The notes: generated from the sequence alone by a model not told the origin. A stretch of DNA of 64,000 bases from Paenibacillus tyrphae (GCF_000722545.1 NZ_JNVM01000010.1:62001-126000), one strand, 5' to 3'. Numbered from the stretch's first letter, positions 7,861 through 16,222 are shown. Made by a program: numbers and translations.

Positions 7861-8112
7861 ATGAAAACCGTGACCGTAGAACAACGAATGATCCGGTTGC
7901 TCAGCAGCGAAGGCTGCGGCGTTCTCCCGCAAAGCGAGATCGGACGGGACAGCAAGCTGTTCGACCTTGGATTCGATTCGCTTCGTTATATGGAGCTGAT
8001 CGTGCTGCTCGAAGAAGAATTGGGCATCGAGGTGCCTGACGGCATGTTGGAAATCGATTCGAATACGACCGTTTCCGAGCTGGTGCGCGTGGTGAGCCGA
8101 CGTGAGCCATAA
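7861..8112 (+). CDS. Acyl carrier protein 2
   Basis: An 83-residue carrier protein with a canonical site LGFDSLRYMELIVLLEEELGIEVPD. The DSL Ser would carry phosphopantetheine. I chose ATG 7861 because GCAGGTGGA lies just upstream and the protein then has the normal ACP length. It overlaps the degenerate dehydratase gene by 11 bases, so it is likely the carrier on which the dehydratase pair acts. Confidence 0.92.
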   Translation: MKTVTVEQRMIRLLSSEGCGVLPQSEIGRDSKLFDLGFDSLRYMELIVLLEEELGIEVPDGMLEIDSNTTVSELVRVVSRREP

Positions 8113-8575
8113 CCCCGATGCGGGCCGCAGCCGGAGTCCGGACGAGATAGCGGCGCTTCTGCCGCACCAATATCCGTTCCGGTTCGTGGACGAGGTGACC
8201 CGCTACGAACCTGGGCAGCGGCTGGAGGCCCGCTTCAGGCCGGAACTGCTCCGTCCCATGTATGGCTATGCGCAGACTGTTCCGTCCACGGTCATGATCG
8301 AAGGGCTGGCCCAAGCCGCCGTGCTGTTCGTTCAGCTGGAGACAAAGCCGTTGGCGCCCGGCGAAATTCCGCTGCTCGGCAAGGCCGAAGCGTCCGTTCG
8401 AAGAGAAGCAAGCTGGCGGGAGCCGCTCCTTTACGACATTCGGCCGATCCGCATGACCTGCTCACAGGCGATCTTGTCCGGGACGATGTCCGGGGCGGAC
8501 GGCGGCGTCCTGGCGACAGCTACGCTGTGCGTCGCGGTGGCGGAGGGAGCCGGAGACGAAAGGAGTGGACCATGA
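8102..8575 (+). CDS. FabZ-like hotdog dehydratase, non-catalytic partner (His missing)
   Basis: A 157-residue protein starting with GTG 8102. The FabZ signature LLPHQYPFRFVDEV is clear near residues 19-32, and the active-site helix reads MIEGLAQAA with the catalytic acidic residue (Glu, about residue 67). The segment that should contain the catalytic His (GHFP.yPvmPG) instead reads YGYAQTVPSTV, so the His is absent. It overlaps the intact dehydratase by ATGA. In aryl-polyene systems two FabZ/hotdog proteins (ApeI, ApeP) act as a heteromer; by analogy this subunit may shape substrate choice while the neighbour supplies chemistry. Confidence 0.8.
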   Translation: MSHNPDAGRSRSPDEIAALLPHQYPFRFVDEVTRYEPGQRLEARFRPELLRPMYGYAQTVPSTVMIEGLAQAAVLFVQLETKPLAPGEIPLLGKAEASVRREASWREPLLYDIRPIRMTCSQAILSGTMSGADGGVLATATLCVAVAEGAGDERSGP

Positions 8576-8982
8576 GAGCGGAGGACGTACTCCCGTACCG
8601 TAAACCATGGGTATTGATCGACACGATCGTGCAATGCTCGGAGGCAGACGGAGTCGTTGCCCGCAAGCATGTATCGAGCAGCGACTTTTACGTGCTCGGC
8701 CATTTTCCGGGCTACAGCATTTATCCGGGCATGCTGCTGCTGGAAGGGATCGTACAGGCGGCCGGTCTGCTGATGGAACGGGGAATTGCCGAAGGCGGAG
8801 GGAGGAGAGACATGAAAGCGCGCTTTTTGCAGCCGGTGCGGCCCGGTGACACGGTAACGTACGCCGTGAAACGAATTCGGGAGGACCGCCGGTCGGTAGT
8901 GTTTGCCGCAGAAGGCACGGTAGACGGCCGGAAAGTCGTCCGCGCGTTCGTGGAATTCGTGAAAGGAGGCGATGCGGATTGA
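8572..8982 (+). CDS. FabZ-like 3-hydroxyacyl-ACP dehydratase, catalytic subunit
   Basis: A 136-residue hotdog protein with the complete FabZ active site: VLGHFPGYSIYPGMLLLEGI contains His at residue 44 and Glu at residue 58. It would dehydrate 3-hydroxyacyl-ACP to the enoyl-ACP after the FabG-type ketoreductase (29355). The start ATG 8572 overlaps the upstream stop and follows AAAGGAGTGG. With no enoylreductase in the window, its product would stay unsaturated, giving a polyene-type chain. Confidence 0.85.
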   Translation: MRAEDVLPYRKPWVLIDTIVQCSEADGVVARKHVSSSDFYVLGHFPGYSIYPGMLLLEGIVQAAGLLMERGIAEGGGRRDMKARFLQPVRPGDTVTYAVKRIREDRRSVVFAAEGTVDGRKVVRAFVEFVKGGDAD

Positions 8983-9836
8983 ACGGCGAGCTGTTTGTCG
9001 AGCTGCGGGATGGAGACCGGCGGATGGCGGGCATGCTTCATCTGCCGACCCGTGGGACTCCCCCTTTTCCCGTCGTCATTTATTGTCCCGGCAAAAACGG
9101 CGAGCGCTACGAGGTGCACCGGCTCGCGGTCAAATTGGCAAGGCGGCTTGCGAACGAAGGCGTGGCGATGCTGCGTTTCGACTATTGCGGGCTCGGACTC
9201 AGCGACGGGCACTACTACGACATGACGACCTCCTTGAAAGTGTCGAACGTGCTGAAAGCGTGGGACGAAGTGCGGCGCAGGCCGGAGCTAGATTCCGGAA
9301 GAACGGCATATCTGGGCTTTAGCGACGGGGCGCGGATCGCCCTTATGTCCGCCGAGCGGTCGGGCGTAGACCGCGTGGTGCTGTGGAGTCCGCTGTTTTA
9401 CGAATTCGGCGGCGCGCATCCAAGCGGTAAACGCCCCCGGTTTACGCGGCATGCGCTTAACAAGGAGAAGCTGGTCATGCCTTGGGCCGGTCTATGGATT
9501 TCAATGGATTTTTACCGCGATTTGCAGGAGCTTGACAAGGAAGCGGTGCTGCGCGCCTACGAGGGCAGGTCGCTCCTTGTTTATGGAGACGACGATCCGC
9601 TTATCCGCGAGGAATTCGAGAAGGTGCGGACCGATTCCTATGCGATTTACCGGGGAGACGCCGGGCATGAAGTATGCGCGGTTCAAGGAGCAGGCCATCT
9701 GTTTACGTCCAGACTGTTCGAAGAGCGGATTATGGACGTGACGGGGCAATGGCTCAAGCGGGAGCTGCGGGCGTCGGAGACGGGCGAAGGAGGGATACGC
9801 GATGTGGAGACAAGTCCGGTTTGGCCGCAGCCGTGA
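8979..9836 (+). CDS. Alpha/beta hydrolase (serine aminopeptidase/S9-like), catalytically intact
   Basis: A 285-residue alpha/beta hydrolase. The nucleophile elbow is GFSDG (Ser about residue 115), the acidic residue lies in YGDDDP (about 205) and the His in QGAGHLF (about 240), so a full triad is present. The start is TTG 8979, overlapping the previous TGA and preceded by AAAGGAGG. It could release or hydrolyse an acyl chain (thioesterase-like). It is followed, with a 35-base overlap, by a hydrolase paralogue that has lost the Ser. Confidence 0.82.
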   Translation: MNGELFVELRDGDRRMAGMLHLPTRGTPPFPVVIYCPGKNGERYEVHRLAVKLARRLANEGVAMLRFDYCGLGLSDGHYYDMTTSLKVSNVLKAWDEVRRRPELDSGRTAYLGFSDGARIALMSAERSGVDRVVLWSPLFYEFGGAHPSGKRPRFTRHALNKEKLVMPWAGLWISMDFYRDLQELDKEAVLRAYEGRSLLVYGDDDPLIREEFEKVRTDSYAIYRGDAGHEVCAVQGAGHLFTSRLFEERIMDVTGQWLKRELRASETGEGGIRDVETSPVWPQP

Positions 9837-10734
9837 CATCGTCGGCTTGGTGGAGGAGCCGGCAGCGCAGGAACGCCGGACGCTGATCGTCACGCTGCCC
9901 GGACTTGGCCAGGCGATGAGCGAGAAAAATTATTTGTTGTCCAATCTGCGCAAAAGATTGGCCGCTTCCGGCGCATGGGTCGTGCAGTTTGATTATCGCG
10001 GTCATGGAGATAGCGCTGGGGAACTCGGACAAACGACCGTTTCGTCCATGGTCCGCGACACGCTCGAAGTGGTGGAGGAGGCAACCGCAGGACACCGGCC
10101 GGACACGATCTTCTTCGTCGGTAACGCACTCGGGGCCATGGTTGCGCTGCGGTCCGCGCTTGCTTGGGAGGAGCGCTCCGGCATAATGTGCCGGCCAGTG
10201 CTTCTGTCGCCGCCCGCGCTGCCTCTTCCGCGTTCCGGAGAGCTGCTGGACGCGGGTGCGCTGAATGCGCTGGCGCGGGAGGGGAGCGTGGACTCGCAAC
10301 TGCTGGTGCCAGGCTACGACTACTATACGCTGAGTGATTTCGACATGGATCAAGTCGGATATCTCGCCTCGCTCGGCGCGCATCTGCTGTACCTGCACGG
10401 TCAATGCATCAGCCGGGCGATGCTGGACGAGCTGGATGCGCTGAGCGAGGAAGATTTGCCGGGAGCCGGCCGTCCTAGTATCGCCGTCGTCTGCGGGGAA
10501 CGCGATATCGAAGCGCTTGCGCAATGGAAGGCGGTTCCCGGAGCGGAGGTTCATCTGCTGGACGGAGTCGTTTATTATTTCCAGCATCCCGCTGCGATGG
10601 ATCAGGCGATTGAGATCATCGCCAGCATTGTCCTCCGCGGGCAGGGGAAATGCTCGCATTCCTGCGCGGCTTGCCCGTGCGGGCGCGGCCGGATCAAACG
10701 GACCGGATCAAACGGAATTGAGGTGAACTTATGA
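9802..10734 (+). CDS. Alpha/beta hydrolase-fold pseudoenzyme (nucleophile Ser replaced by Ala)
   Basis: A 310-residue hydrolase-fold protein: the oxyanion-side strand is LIVTLPGLGQ, and WVVQFDYRGHGDSAG matches the family's RGhG.S block. The elbow that should read GxSxG is GNALG with Ala at residue 109, and the terminal His motif is replaced by VVYYFQHPAAM. Catalysis by the usual mechanism is therefore unlikely. The last about 25 residues are Cys- and Arg-rich (CSHSCAACPCGRGR), with four Cys spaced like a possible small metal site. It probably pairs with the intact hydrolase encoded just upstream. Confidence 0.72.
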   Translation: MWRQVRFGRSRDIVGLVEEPAAQERRTLIVTLPGLGQAMSEKNYLLSNLRKRLAASGAWVVQFDYRGHGDSAGELGQTTVSSMVRDTLEVVEEATAGHRPDTIFFVGNALGAMVALRSALAWEERSGIMCRPVLLSPPALPLPRSGELLDAGALNALAREGSVDSQLLVPGYDYYTLSDFDMDQVGYLASLGAHLLYLHGQCISRAMLDELDALSEEDLPGAGRPSIAVVCGERDIEALAQWKAVPGAEVHLLDGVVYYFQHPAAMDQAIEIIASIVLRGQGKCSHSCAACPCGRGRIKRTGSNGIEVNL

Positions 10735-11714
10735 GCGAGCCGCTTACGCTTGCCGGGTATATTCGGCAGCGGCCCAAAGTCGATTGGCGGTTTCCAGATG
10801 AATTCGGTCTGTGCGAACGCAATCTGGACTGCCGTCAATTGTGCATTTTGGAAATTATGAAGTGGCAGGGAGAGCGCAATCCGATCCCCGCCTTCTTGAA
10901 TGCGTTCGATTGCCGGACCGAAGGCCTGCTGCTGAGGCGCAGCGAGCCGGTGCTGCAAAACGGCTGGTCCGCGATCCGCTTCCCATCCCTCTCGACCGAT
11001 CAACTGCGGCATTTGGTCCGTTCCGTCTATGACGCTGAGGGCTATTGTCTGATTTATTACAATGCCTTCGAGGTGCCGTTCTCCGCCTATTACCGCAAGC
11101 ATGACGTTGTGCACTGGGCGCTGCTCATCGAGGATGACGGGACGCACGTGACCGTCATCGACGATACCGGCGATCCGGCTTATTTCGACGGTTATATCGG
11201 GCGTATTCCGAGTGATGTATTCTTTCCCGCCCTTCAGTCCGCCGGGGGAAGCGGCGCTGCCATTGTCCGCCGGAACGATGCCGGAGCGGCCGCATCCATG
11301 GAGGTGCAGTTCGCGCGACTGGCGCGCACTTCGGTGGAGCAGATGCTGCGGCAGGGAGGGCTGGACCGTCTGGCCGGCTTCGTCGCTGCGGTCGAAGCGC
11401 TGCCGGTCGACGAGCTTCGGGCGTCGCTCGATCAGCTGGAATTCGATATCCATTATTTCCGGCGGCTGCGAAAGCTGTGGGAAACGGCAGCGGGCAGCGG
11501 CGTCATTCCCAAGGTGTGTCTCGATTCCCGGTGGACCGGCCCGCTGACGGAAGCCTGCAACCAGTGGTCGTATGCGATGGGAGTTCTCATGAAATGGAAG
11601 CGCCAGCCGGAGAAGTCTTACGGGAGCAGGCTGACAGGGTATTTGCGTCAGGCGCTGGAAGCGGAAAGACAGCTGTTCGACGGGCTGGAGCGCTTGCTGG
11701 AGGGACGGCCATGA
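10731..11714 (+). CDS. BtrH_N/C39-like papain-fold protein, second copy
   Basis: A 327-residue relative of the protein at 2431. It has an N-terminal Cys cluster (RNLDCRQLCILEIMKW) and the later catalytic-type His in DVVHWALLIEDDGTHVTVIDDTG, where the strand after His carries acidic residues, consistent with a Cys-His-Asp arrangement. The C-terminal half is helical. It is translationally coupled to the hydrolase pseudoenzyme (ATGA). As with the first copy, the best analogy is BtrH, which transfers an aminoacyl group from a carrier protein, but a peptidase or amidase role is equally possible. Confidence 0.5.
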   Translation: MSEPLTLAGYIRQRPKVDWRFPDEFGLCERNLDCRQLCILEIMKWQGERNPIPAFLNAFDCRTEGLLLRRSEPVLQNGWSAIRFPSLSTDQLRHLVRSVYDAEGYCLIYYNAFEVPFSAYYRKHDVVHWALLIEDDGTHVTVIDDTGDPAYFDGYIGRIPSDVFFPALQSAGGSGAAIVRRNDAGAAASMEVQFARLARTSVEQMLRQGGLDRLAGFVAAVEALPVDELRASLDQLEFDIHYFRRLRKLWETAAGSGVIPKVCLDSRWTGPLTEACNQWSYAMGVLMKWKRQPEKSYGSRLTGYLRQALEAERQLFDGLERLLEGRP

Positions 11715-12832
11715 CCGATTCGGCAATGCAGCGGCTGGCGCGGCAGACAATGGCCCGCTCCCTTGCCCTCCGGGAAGGGGAAAGCGTCCTCATCGATGTC
11801 GTCGGACGCGCGGAAGCTTTGACGGAAGCAATGATTGAAGCGGCCTGCGAAGCGGGGGCACGGCCGTATTTGAACGTGATGCCTGTGCGGCACTTAAAAA
11901 GCCTGATCGGCGGGTGTACGGAGGAGCAGTTCGTCCAGTGGGCCGAGATGGACCGGGAGCGGCTTCGTACCATGAATGCGTACGTCGGCATTCGCGCCGA
12001 CGATAACATTTATGAAATGACCGATGTCCCGGAGGACCGCTACGACCGTTACGTGCGCGCTTACCTGCAGCCCAAGCAAATGGCGATGGCCCGGCTTGGC
12101 CGGTGGGTGCTGCTGCGCAGTCCGACGGTCGGCATGGCGCAGCTCGCGGGAATGAGTCTGGACGCTTGCACCGGGCTGTATTACCGGGCCTGCAGCTTGA
12201 ATTACGAGCGGTTCGCCGAGCTGGCGCAGCCGCTTTGCGAGCGGCTCAGCCGCACGGACCGGGTCCGCATCGTAGCGCCGGGAACTGATCTGTCCTTCTC
12301 GATCCAGGGTATGGGCCATATGATTTGCGACGGGCGCTTCAATTTGCCGGACGGGGAACTGTTCACGGCTCCGCGCATCGATTCGGCCGAAGGAATTATC
12401 ACCTTCAATGTGCCCGCCTCGTACATGGGCATTGTCTATGAAAACGTAAGTCTCCGCTTCCGCCGAGGGGTGGTGACCGACGCTTCGTGCTCGGTTGCCG
12501 AACGGACCGAACGGCTGCAGGCGGTGCTGAAACTCGACGAAGGGGCATCGCGAATTGGCGAGTTCGGGATCGGATTGAATCCTCACATCGACCGGCCGAT
12601 GAACAACGTGCTCTTTGACGAGAAAATGCGGGGCAGCCTGCACCTTGCTCTCGGCCAAGCGTACCCGATGGCGGACAACGGTAACGAATCTTCGGTGCAT
12701 TGGGATTTGGTGCTTTCGCAAACGAAAGCGTCCGGGGGCGGCGCATTGTTTTTCGACGATGAGCTGATCCGCAAGGACGGCCTATTCCTTCCTCCGGATC
12801 TTCAGCCTCTGGATACGTGGCGGGGAGAGTGA
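11711..12832 (+). CDS. M29-family metalloaminopeptidase (aminopeptidase T/AmpS type)
   Basis: A 373-residue peptidase with the M29 two-metal signatures in order: LPDGELFTAP (Glu), IGEFGIGLNPH (Glu), LHLALGQAYP (His) and SSVHWDLVL (His, Asp). Length matches the family (370-410). It removes N-terminal residues from peptides or amides. Its place inside the operon (start overlaps the previous stop) suggests a pathway role rather than general proteolysis, for instance removing an amino-acid protecting group from an amine-bearing intermediate, as VinJ-type amidases and BtrG do in macrolactam and butirosin pathways. Family call is firm, role inferred. Confidence 0.88.
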   Translation: MTDSAMQRLARQTMARSLALREGESVLIDVVGRAEALTEAMIEAACEAGARPYLNVMPVRHLKSLIGGCTEEQFVQWAEMDRERLRTMNAYVGIRADDNIYEMTDVPEDRYDRYVRAYLQPKQMAMARLGRWVLLRSPTVGMAQLAGMSLDACTGLYYRACSLNYERFAELAQPLCERLSRTDRVRIVAPGTDLSFSIQGMGHMICDGRFNLPDGELFTAPRIDSAEGIITFNVPASYMGIVYENVSLRFRRGVVTDASCSVAERTERLQAVLKLDEGASRIGEFGIGLNPHIDRPMNNVLFDEKMRGSLHLALGQAYPMADNGNESSVHWDLVLSQTKASGGGALFFDDELIRKDGLFLPPDLQPLDTWRGE

Positions 12833-12834
12833 CC

Positions 12835-13992
12835 ATGGCGCGCATTATTATTGTCAGCCAGTGGCTGCTTGGTCATCTCGTTCCCGCGCTCGGGCTGGGC
12901 ACCGAGCTTCAAAGGCGCGGGCATTCGGTTTGTGTGTTGTCCGCGGCTTCCTTCCGTCCGCTTATCGAGGAGGCGGGGCTTGAATTTTGCGAAATCCGCA
13001 ATGGCAAGTATCCGCAAAAGTTCGTCACCGAGACGCTGCTTGAAATGCAGGCCGTGCTGGAAGCCGTCGAGTTCGACCTTGTGATTTGCGATTCCGGGCT
13101 GTGTGCGCCGGCCTACATCGCCGAAAAACGCGGCGTGCCGTGGGCGAGCTACATGACGGCGGCGTTCTGGCCGGACCGTCTCATGCCGGGCGTGCCGCAT
13201 GTCAACGCGCGCATGCGGACCATGTTCGAGAAAGCGGCCAACGAAGCGAGGGCCTGCATCGGCTTGCCGCCGGTTGCGGATTTCGCGCGCACCCGGGGAG
13301 ACTTGGCCGGGCTGTCGCCGGACGCGCATTTGATGATGATTTTGGCGGAGCTGAATCCGTTTCCGGACGAAGTTCCGCCGTCCTCGGTCTTTCTCGGTCC
13401 GTGCTCCTACGGCCCCGATCCCGGAGCCGGAACGCGGCCGCCAACGGCTCGCGGGCACGACGGACCGTGCATTGTCGTCTGCACCACGTCCGCCGACCGG
13501 AGCGGTTACCGCGAGACGACCGAAGCGTATGTGGAGGCGGCGCTGCGGGCATTTTCAGGGCGGCCTGGGCATCTGCTTGTCTCCGACCATGCTCCTTACG
13601 CCGGAGAGACGCCCCTTGCCGACAATGTGGAATGGGTGACAACCGTGCCGAATCATGACCTGCTGTTTCCGCAGGCCGATCTGATTATTACGCACGGGGG
13701 CTGCGGCACCTTGCAAAAAGCGATCCGCTACGGCGTTCCGCTCGTTATCGTTCCGCTCGGCCCGGACCATGCGTGGGCAGCCGCACGCTGTACAGAGCTC
13801 GGAATAGCGGAGACGGTCGAACCGGAGCAGATGAGCGCGGAGACGCTGGAAAAAGCGGTTTGCCGCTTGTTGGCCGGAGGCCGGGAAAAAGAGAACATTC
13901 GCAGGCTGTCCCCCAAAGTGGACGGCCGGGCATCCAACCGGCGGGGCGCGGATACGATTGAATCGCTGCTCGTCAACAAATCCTTGCGATGA
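12835..13992 (+). CDS. GT1/UGT-like (MGT-type) glycosyltransferase
   Basis: A 385-residue GT-B enzyme. The N-terminal acceptor domain begins ARIIIVSQWLLGHLVPALGLG; the C-terminal nucleotide-sugar motif is THGGCGTLQKAIRYGVP followed by VIVPLGPDHAWAAARCTELG, the usual HGG.GT...GvP.v..P...DQ.. box, with His replacing the final Gln (DH rather than DQ). Predicted to glycosylate the product or a late intermediate. No dedicated sugar-biosynthesis genes are visible, so a common cellular UDP/TDP-sugar is likely. The start ATG 12835 is 2 bases after the peptidase stop. Confidence 0.87.
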   Translation: MARIIIVSQWLLGHLVPALGLGTELQRRGHSVCVLSAASFRPLIEEAGLEFCEIRNGKYPQKFVTETLLEMQAVLEAVEFDLVICDSGLCAPAYIAEKRGVPWASYMTAAFWPDRLMPGVPHVNARMRTMFEKAANEARACIGLPPVADFARTRGDLAGLSPDAHLMMILAELNPFPDEVPPSSVFLGPCSYGPDPGAGTRPPTARGHDGPCIVVCTTSADRSGYRETTEAYVEAALRAFSGRPGHLLVSDHAPYAGETPLADNVEWVTTVPNHDLLFPQADLIITHGGCGTLQKAIRYGVPLVIVPLGPDHAWAAARCTELGIAETVEPEQMSAETLEKAVCRLLAGGREKENIRRLSPKVDGRASNRRGADTIESLLVNKSLR

Positions 13993-14003
13993 GGTGAATG
14001 GGA

Positions 14004-14234
14004 ATGCTGCAAATCGATACGTTGCTAGATATCATTCGAACGATCAGCGGAAAAGAAAGGATCACGCCGGAAACTTCATTCGTGGAGCTGGAGATGGATT
14101 CCACGAATTTGGTCGAAGTGCTGATTGAGCTGGAAATGGTCATGAACGTCGATATATTGGACGCGAATCTGAACTTCTACGAAATGGAAAAAGTATCCGA
14201 CGTCTACGATTACGTAGCGCGTCTGGGACAATAA
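14004..14234 (+). CDS. Acyl carrier protein 3, candidate aminoacyl carrier (BtrI-like role)
   Basis: A 76-residue carrier protein with attachment motif LEMDSTNLVEVLIELEM. Asp-Ser is kept, but the following residue is Thr instead of Leu. I chose ATG 14004 because GAGGTGA sits six bases before it; ATG 13998 directly abuts that site. It is followed by the KAS III-like pair, an ATP-grasp ligase and a PLP decarboxylase. In butirosin synthesis the carrier BtrI receives Glu from the ATP-grasp BtrJ and is then decarboxylated by the PLP enzyme BtrK, so this ACP is the best candidate for that role here. Confidence 0.85.
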   Translation: MLQIDTLLDIIRTISGKERITPETSFVELEMDSTNLVEVLIELEMVMNVDILDANLNFYEMEKVSDVYDYVARLGQ

Positions 14235-14245
14235 AGGAAGCGCAC

Positions 14246-15214
14246 ATGGGGAACTCGATGGTTATCGGGGGGACGGCGGTTTACGTGCCAGAGGAACGGC
14301 TGACGGTGGAGAGCCTGGCGGACCAAGGGCTTCTTTCGCAAAACGAAGCGGCGTCGCTGCTTGGCCGGGGCATGGCGTCGGTGCCCTGCGAGAAGGCGCT
14401 GCCGTCGCCGGACATGCTGGATTTGACGCTGCATGCGCTTTTGAACCGGTTTCGCGTGGATCCGGAGCGCGTCCGGTATGTCGTCATGCCCTATCTGTAC
14501 TATTCGTTCCCGTATACCAAGGACGTTCTCGGAAGCTTGCGGCGCAAGTACGGCTTCCGGCAAGCGGTATGCTTTTCCTTGCGGGATCAGCTCTGCTCGG
14601 GCTACCTGATGGGAATGTACGCTGCAGGCAAGCTGCTGGAGGCGTCGGAAGACGAGGCGTCGGTCGTCCTGCTGACGGTGGAGAAGTGCCTGCTTCCCGG
14701 CCAACGCTACGGCGGCGGCGTTCTGATCACGGGCGATGCGTGCGCCGCTTCGCTGCTCGGCAAGCGTCTTGGCGGCGACCGTGTGCTTGCCGTCCGCAGC
14801 GTCACCGATATCCGCACGCTGCAGCAGGGCAAGCTGAAAAACCGGGCGGATGACGTGCCGAATTATTTTTATTTCGTCAATCTGGCGAAAGTGATCCGCC
14901 GGACGCTGGCCGATGCCGGATTGGACTTCGGCGATCTCAAGGTCGCCATTCCAAACAATATTACGCAGGAGACGTGGCGGCAGCTGGCGGTGCTGCTCAA
15001 AATTTCGCCGGAGCTGTTCTACACGGAAGGACCGTCGGTATCGGGGCATTTGAACACGTGCGATCTGCCGGTCAATTACGCCCGGCTCGCGCTGGAGGGG
15101 AAGCTCCGTCCCGGCGATTACTACGCGATGATCAGTCTCGGCAATGGGGGGGTGATCGGCTGTGCGGTTTGTCAAAAAGGGAACGATCCGCCTGTCTTGG
15201 CCCGCCGTCCATAA
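14246..15214 (+). CDS. KAS III-family protein with Cys but altered His/Asn region
   Basis: A 322-residue thiolase-fold protein. The active-site Cys is present in RDQLCSGYLMGM (residue 117). The second-half motifs differ from FabH: the pHQAN block reads IPNNITQETW (His lost), and the GNTS block is replaced by SGHLNTCDLPVN, which resembles the GH...D...N form of KAS III-like acyltransferases such as CerJ rather than true condensing enzymes. It may therefore be an acyltransferase or a specialised priming enzyme. It overlaps the degenerate copy downstream by about 50 bases. Confidence 0.75.
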   Translation: MGNSMVIGGTAVYVPEERLTVESLADQGLLSQNEAASLLGRGMASVPCEKALPSPDMLDLTLHALLNRFRVDPERVRYVVMPYLYYSFPYTKDVLGSLRRKYGFRQAVCFSLRDQLCSGYLMGMYAAGKLLEASEDEASVVLLTVEKCLLPGQRYGGGVLITGDACAASLLGKRLGGDRVLAVRSVTDIRTLQQGKLKNRADDVPNYFYFVNLAKVIRRTLADAGLDFGDLKVAIPNNITQETWRQLAVLLKISPELFYTEGPSVSGHLNTCDLPVNYARLALEGKLRPGDYYAMISLGNGGVIGCAVCQKGNDPPVLARRP

Positions 15215-16166
15215 CCGGTACGGACACGGACGGCCCCTGACTTCGATCGAACATCATCTGTACCGCGAAATAGCTGCGGCCTACGGCTGTGGCGAGCAAG
15301 CAGCCCCACAGACGGATCGTCTTGATCGGCAGGGCGGAGGCGGTCTTACGTCTGCGGGGGGCATTGTGCACCCGGACGGAATCGGCGGCATGTCCGCAAA
15401 CCCGATGCCGCTTGACCGCAGCGGCGGCCAATCCGTCTTCTTCGACCGGGAGCCGTGCGAATATGCGCCTGAATTGTTTGCGCGGATTTCTGCCCGGGAG
15501 CAGCCGGACTATTTGGTCTGCTGCTACGAGTCCTACCCGCTGACGGATAAGATCAATGCCGCCTTGTCCATGCAGAAGGCGCTGCAATTGAACAGCGCCT
15601 TGACGTTCTCTATCGCCGACGCCGGGCCACTCGGCTCGATTATGGCGGTCGACTGGGCGGAAGCGGTGCGCCGGTGCGTATGGGTCGCTTGCTTGGAGCA
15701 GGCGGCCGATCCGCAGGAGCTGGATTTCGCTTCCGCATATACCAGAGCGGATGCCATCGCGGCTTTCCAGCTGTCCCCCCATGCGGGGGAGCTGCGGGTG
15801 GCCGCCTACGGCATCGCGCAGCGCGACGAGCTTCCCTCCGGCGGCTTGACCGTATCGGAGCTGGCGGAGGACGCCTGCGACCTGATGGACGAAACGCTGC
15901 GGACGTGCGGCGTCGATGCGGCCGAGACGACGATTTTGACGCAGGCCGTGGCCCCGGGCTATGTCGACCGATTGCGCCGACGGTATAAACACATCCTTTG
16001 CGAGCCGGACAACCGGAACCTGGCGACGGCGGCCCCATTTTACGGGCTCGCCTCGTTCCGTGCTTCCGGCGCGACCCGCTTTGCGCTGCTTCACATGGCC
16101 GAGCCTGCAAGGGGAGTCGGCTGCATTTTGGTCCAGCGGGTTCCTTCGGCAAGGCTTCAGGGCTAG
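15162..16166 (+). CDS. Degenerate KAS III-like protein lacking the active-site Cys
   Basis: A protein of up to 334 residues, paralogous to the preceding gene. The active-site stretch aligned with FSLRDQLCSG reads FSIADAGPLGS, so the nucleophilic Cys is gone. The remainder keeps the thiolase-like pattern and a degenerate C-terminus. The start is uncertain: GTG 15162 follows a G-rich ribosome site but gives about 35 extra N-terminal residues compared with its neighbour, while ATG 15390 would be too short. It is best seen as a structural partner of the KAS III-like protein at 14246. Confidence 0.6.
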   Translation: MRFVKKGTIRLSWPAVHNRYGHGRPLTSIEHHLYREIAAAYGCGEQAAPQTDRLDRQGGGGLTSAGGIVHPDGIGGMSANPMPLDRSGGQSVFFDREPCEYAPELFARISAREQPDYLVCCYESYPLTDKINAALSMQKALQLNSALTFSIADAGPLGSIMAVDWAEAVRRCVWVACLEQAADPQELDFASAYTRADAIAAFQLSPHAGELRVAAYGIAQRDELPSGGLTVSELAEDACDLMDETLRTCGVDAAETTILTQAVAPGYVDRLRRRYKHILCEPDNRNLATAAPFYGLASFRASGATRFALLHMAEPARGVGCILVQRVPSARLQG

Positions 16167-16222
16167 CTGTCCGGACCTTATCCTATGGATACAACGGTGA
16201 CTCGGAAAGGAGGAATCAAGCG

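Noticed and set aside
10602..11750. 382-codon leftward frame opposite the second BtrH-like gene
   Set aside because: No ribosome site, low-complexity composition, and it is fully covered by coupled rightward genes with recognisable motifs.
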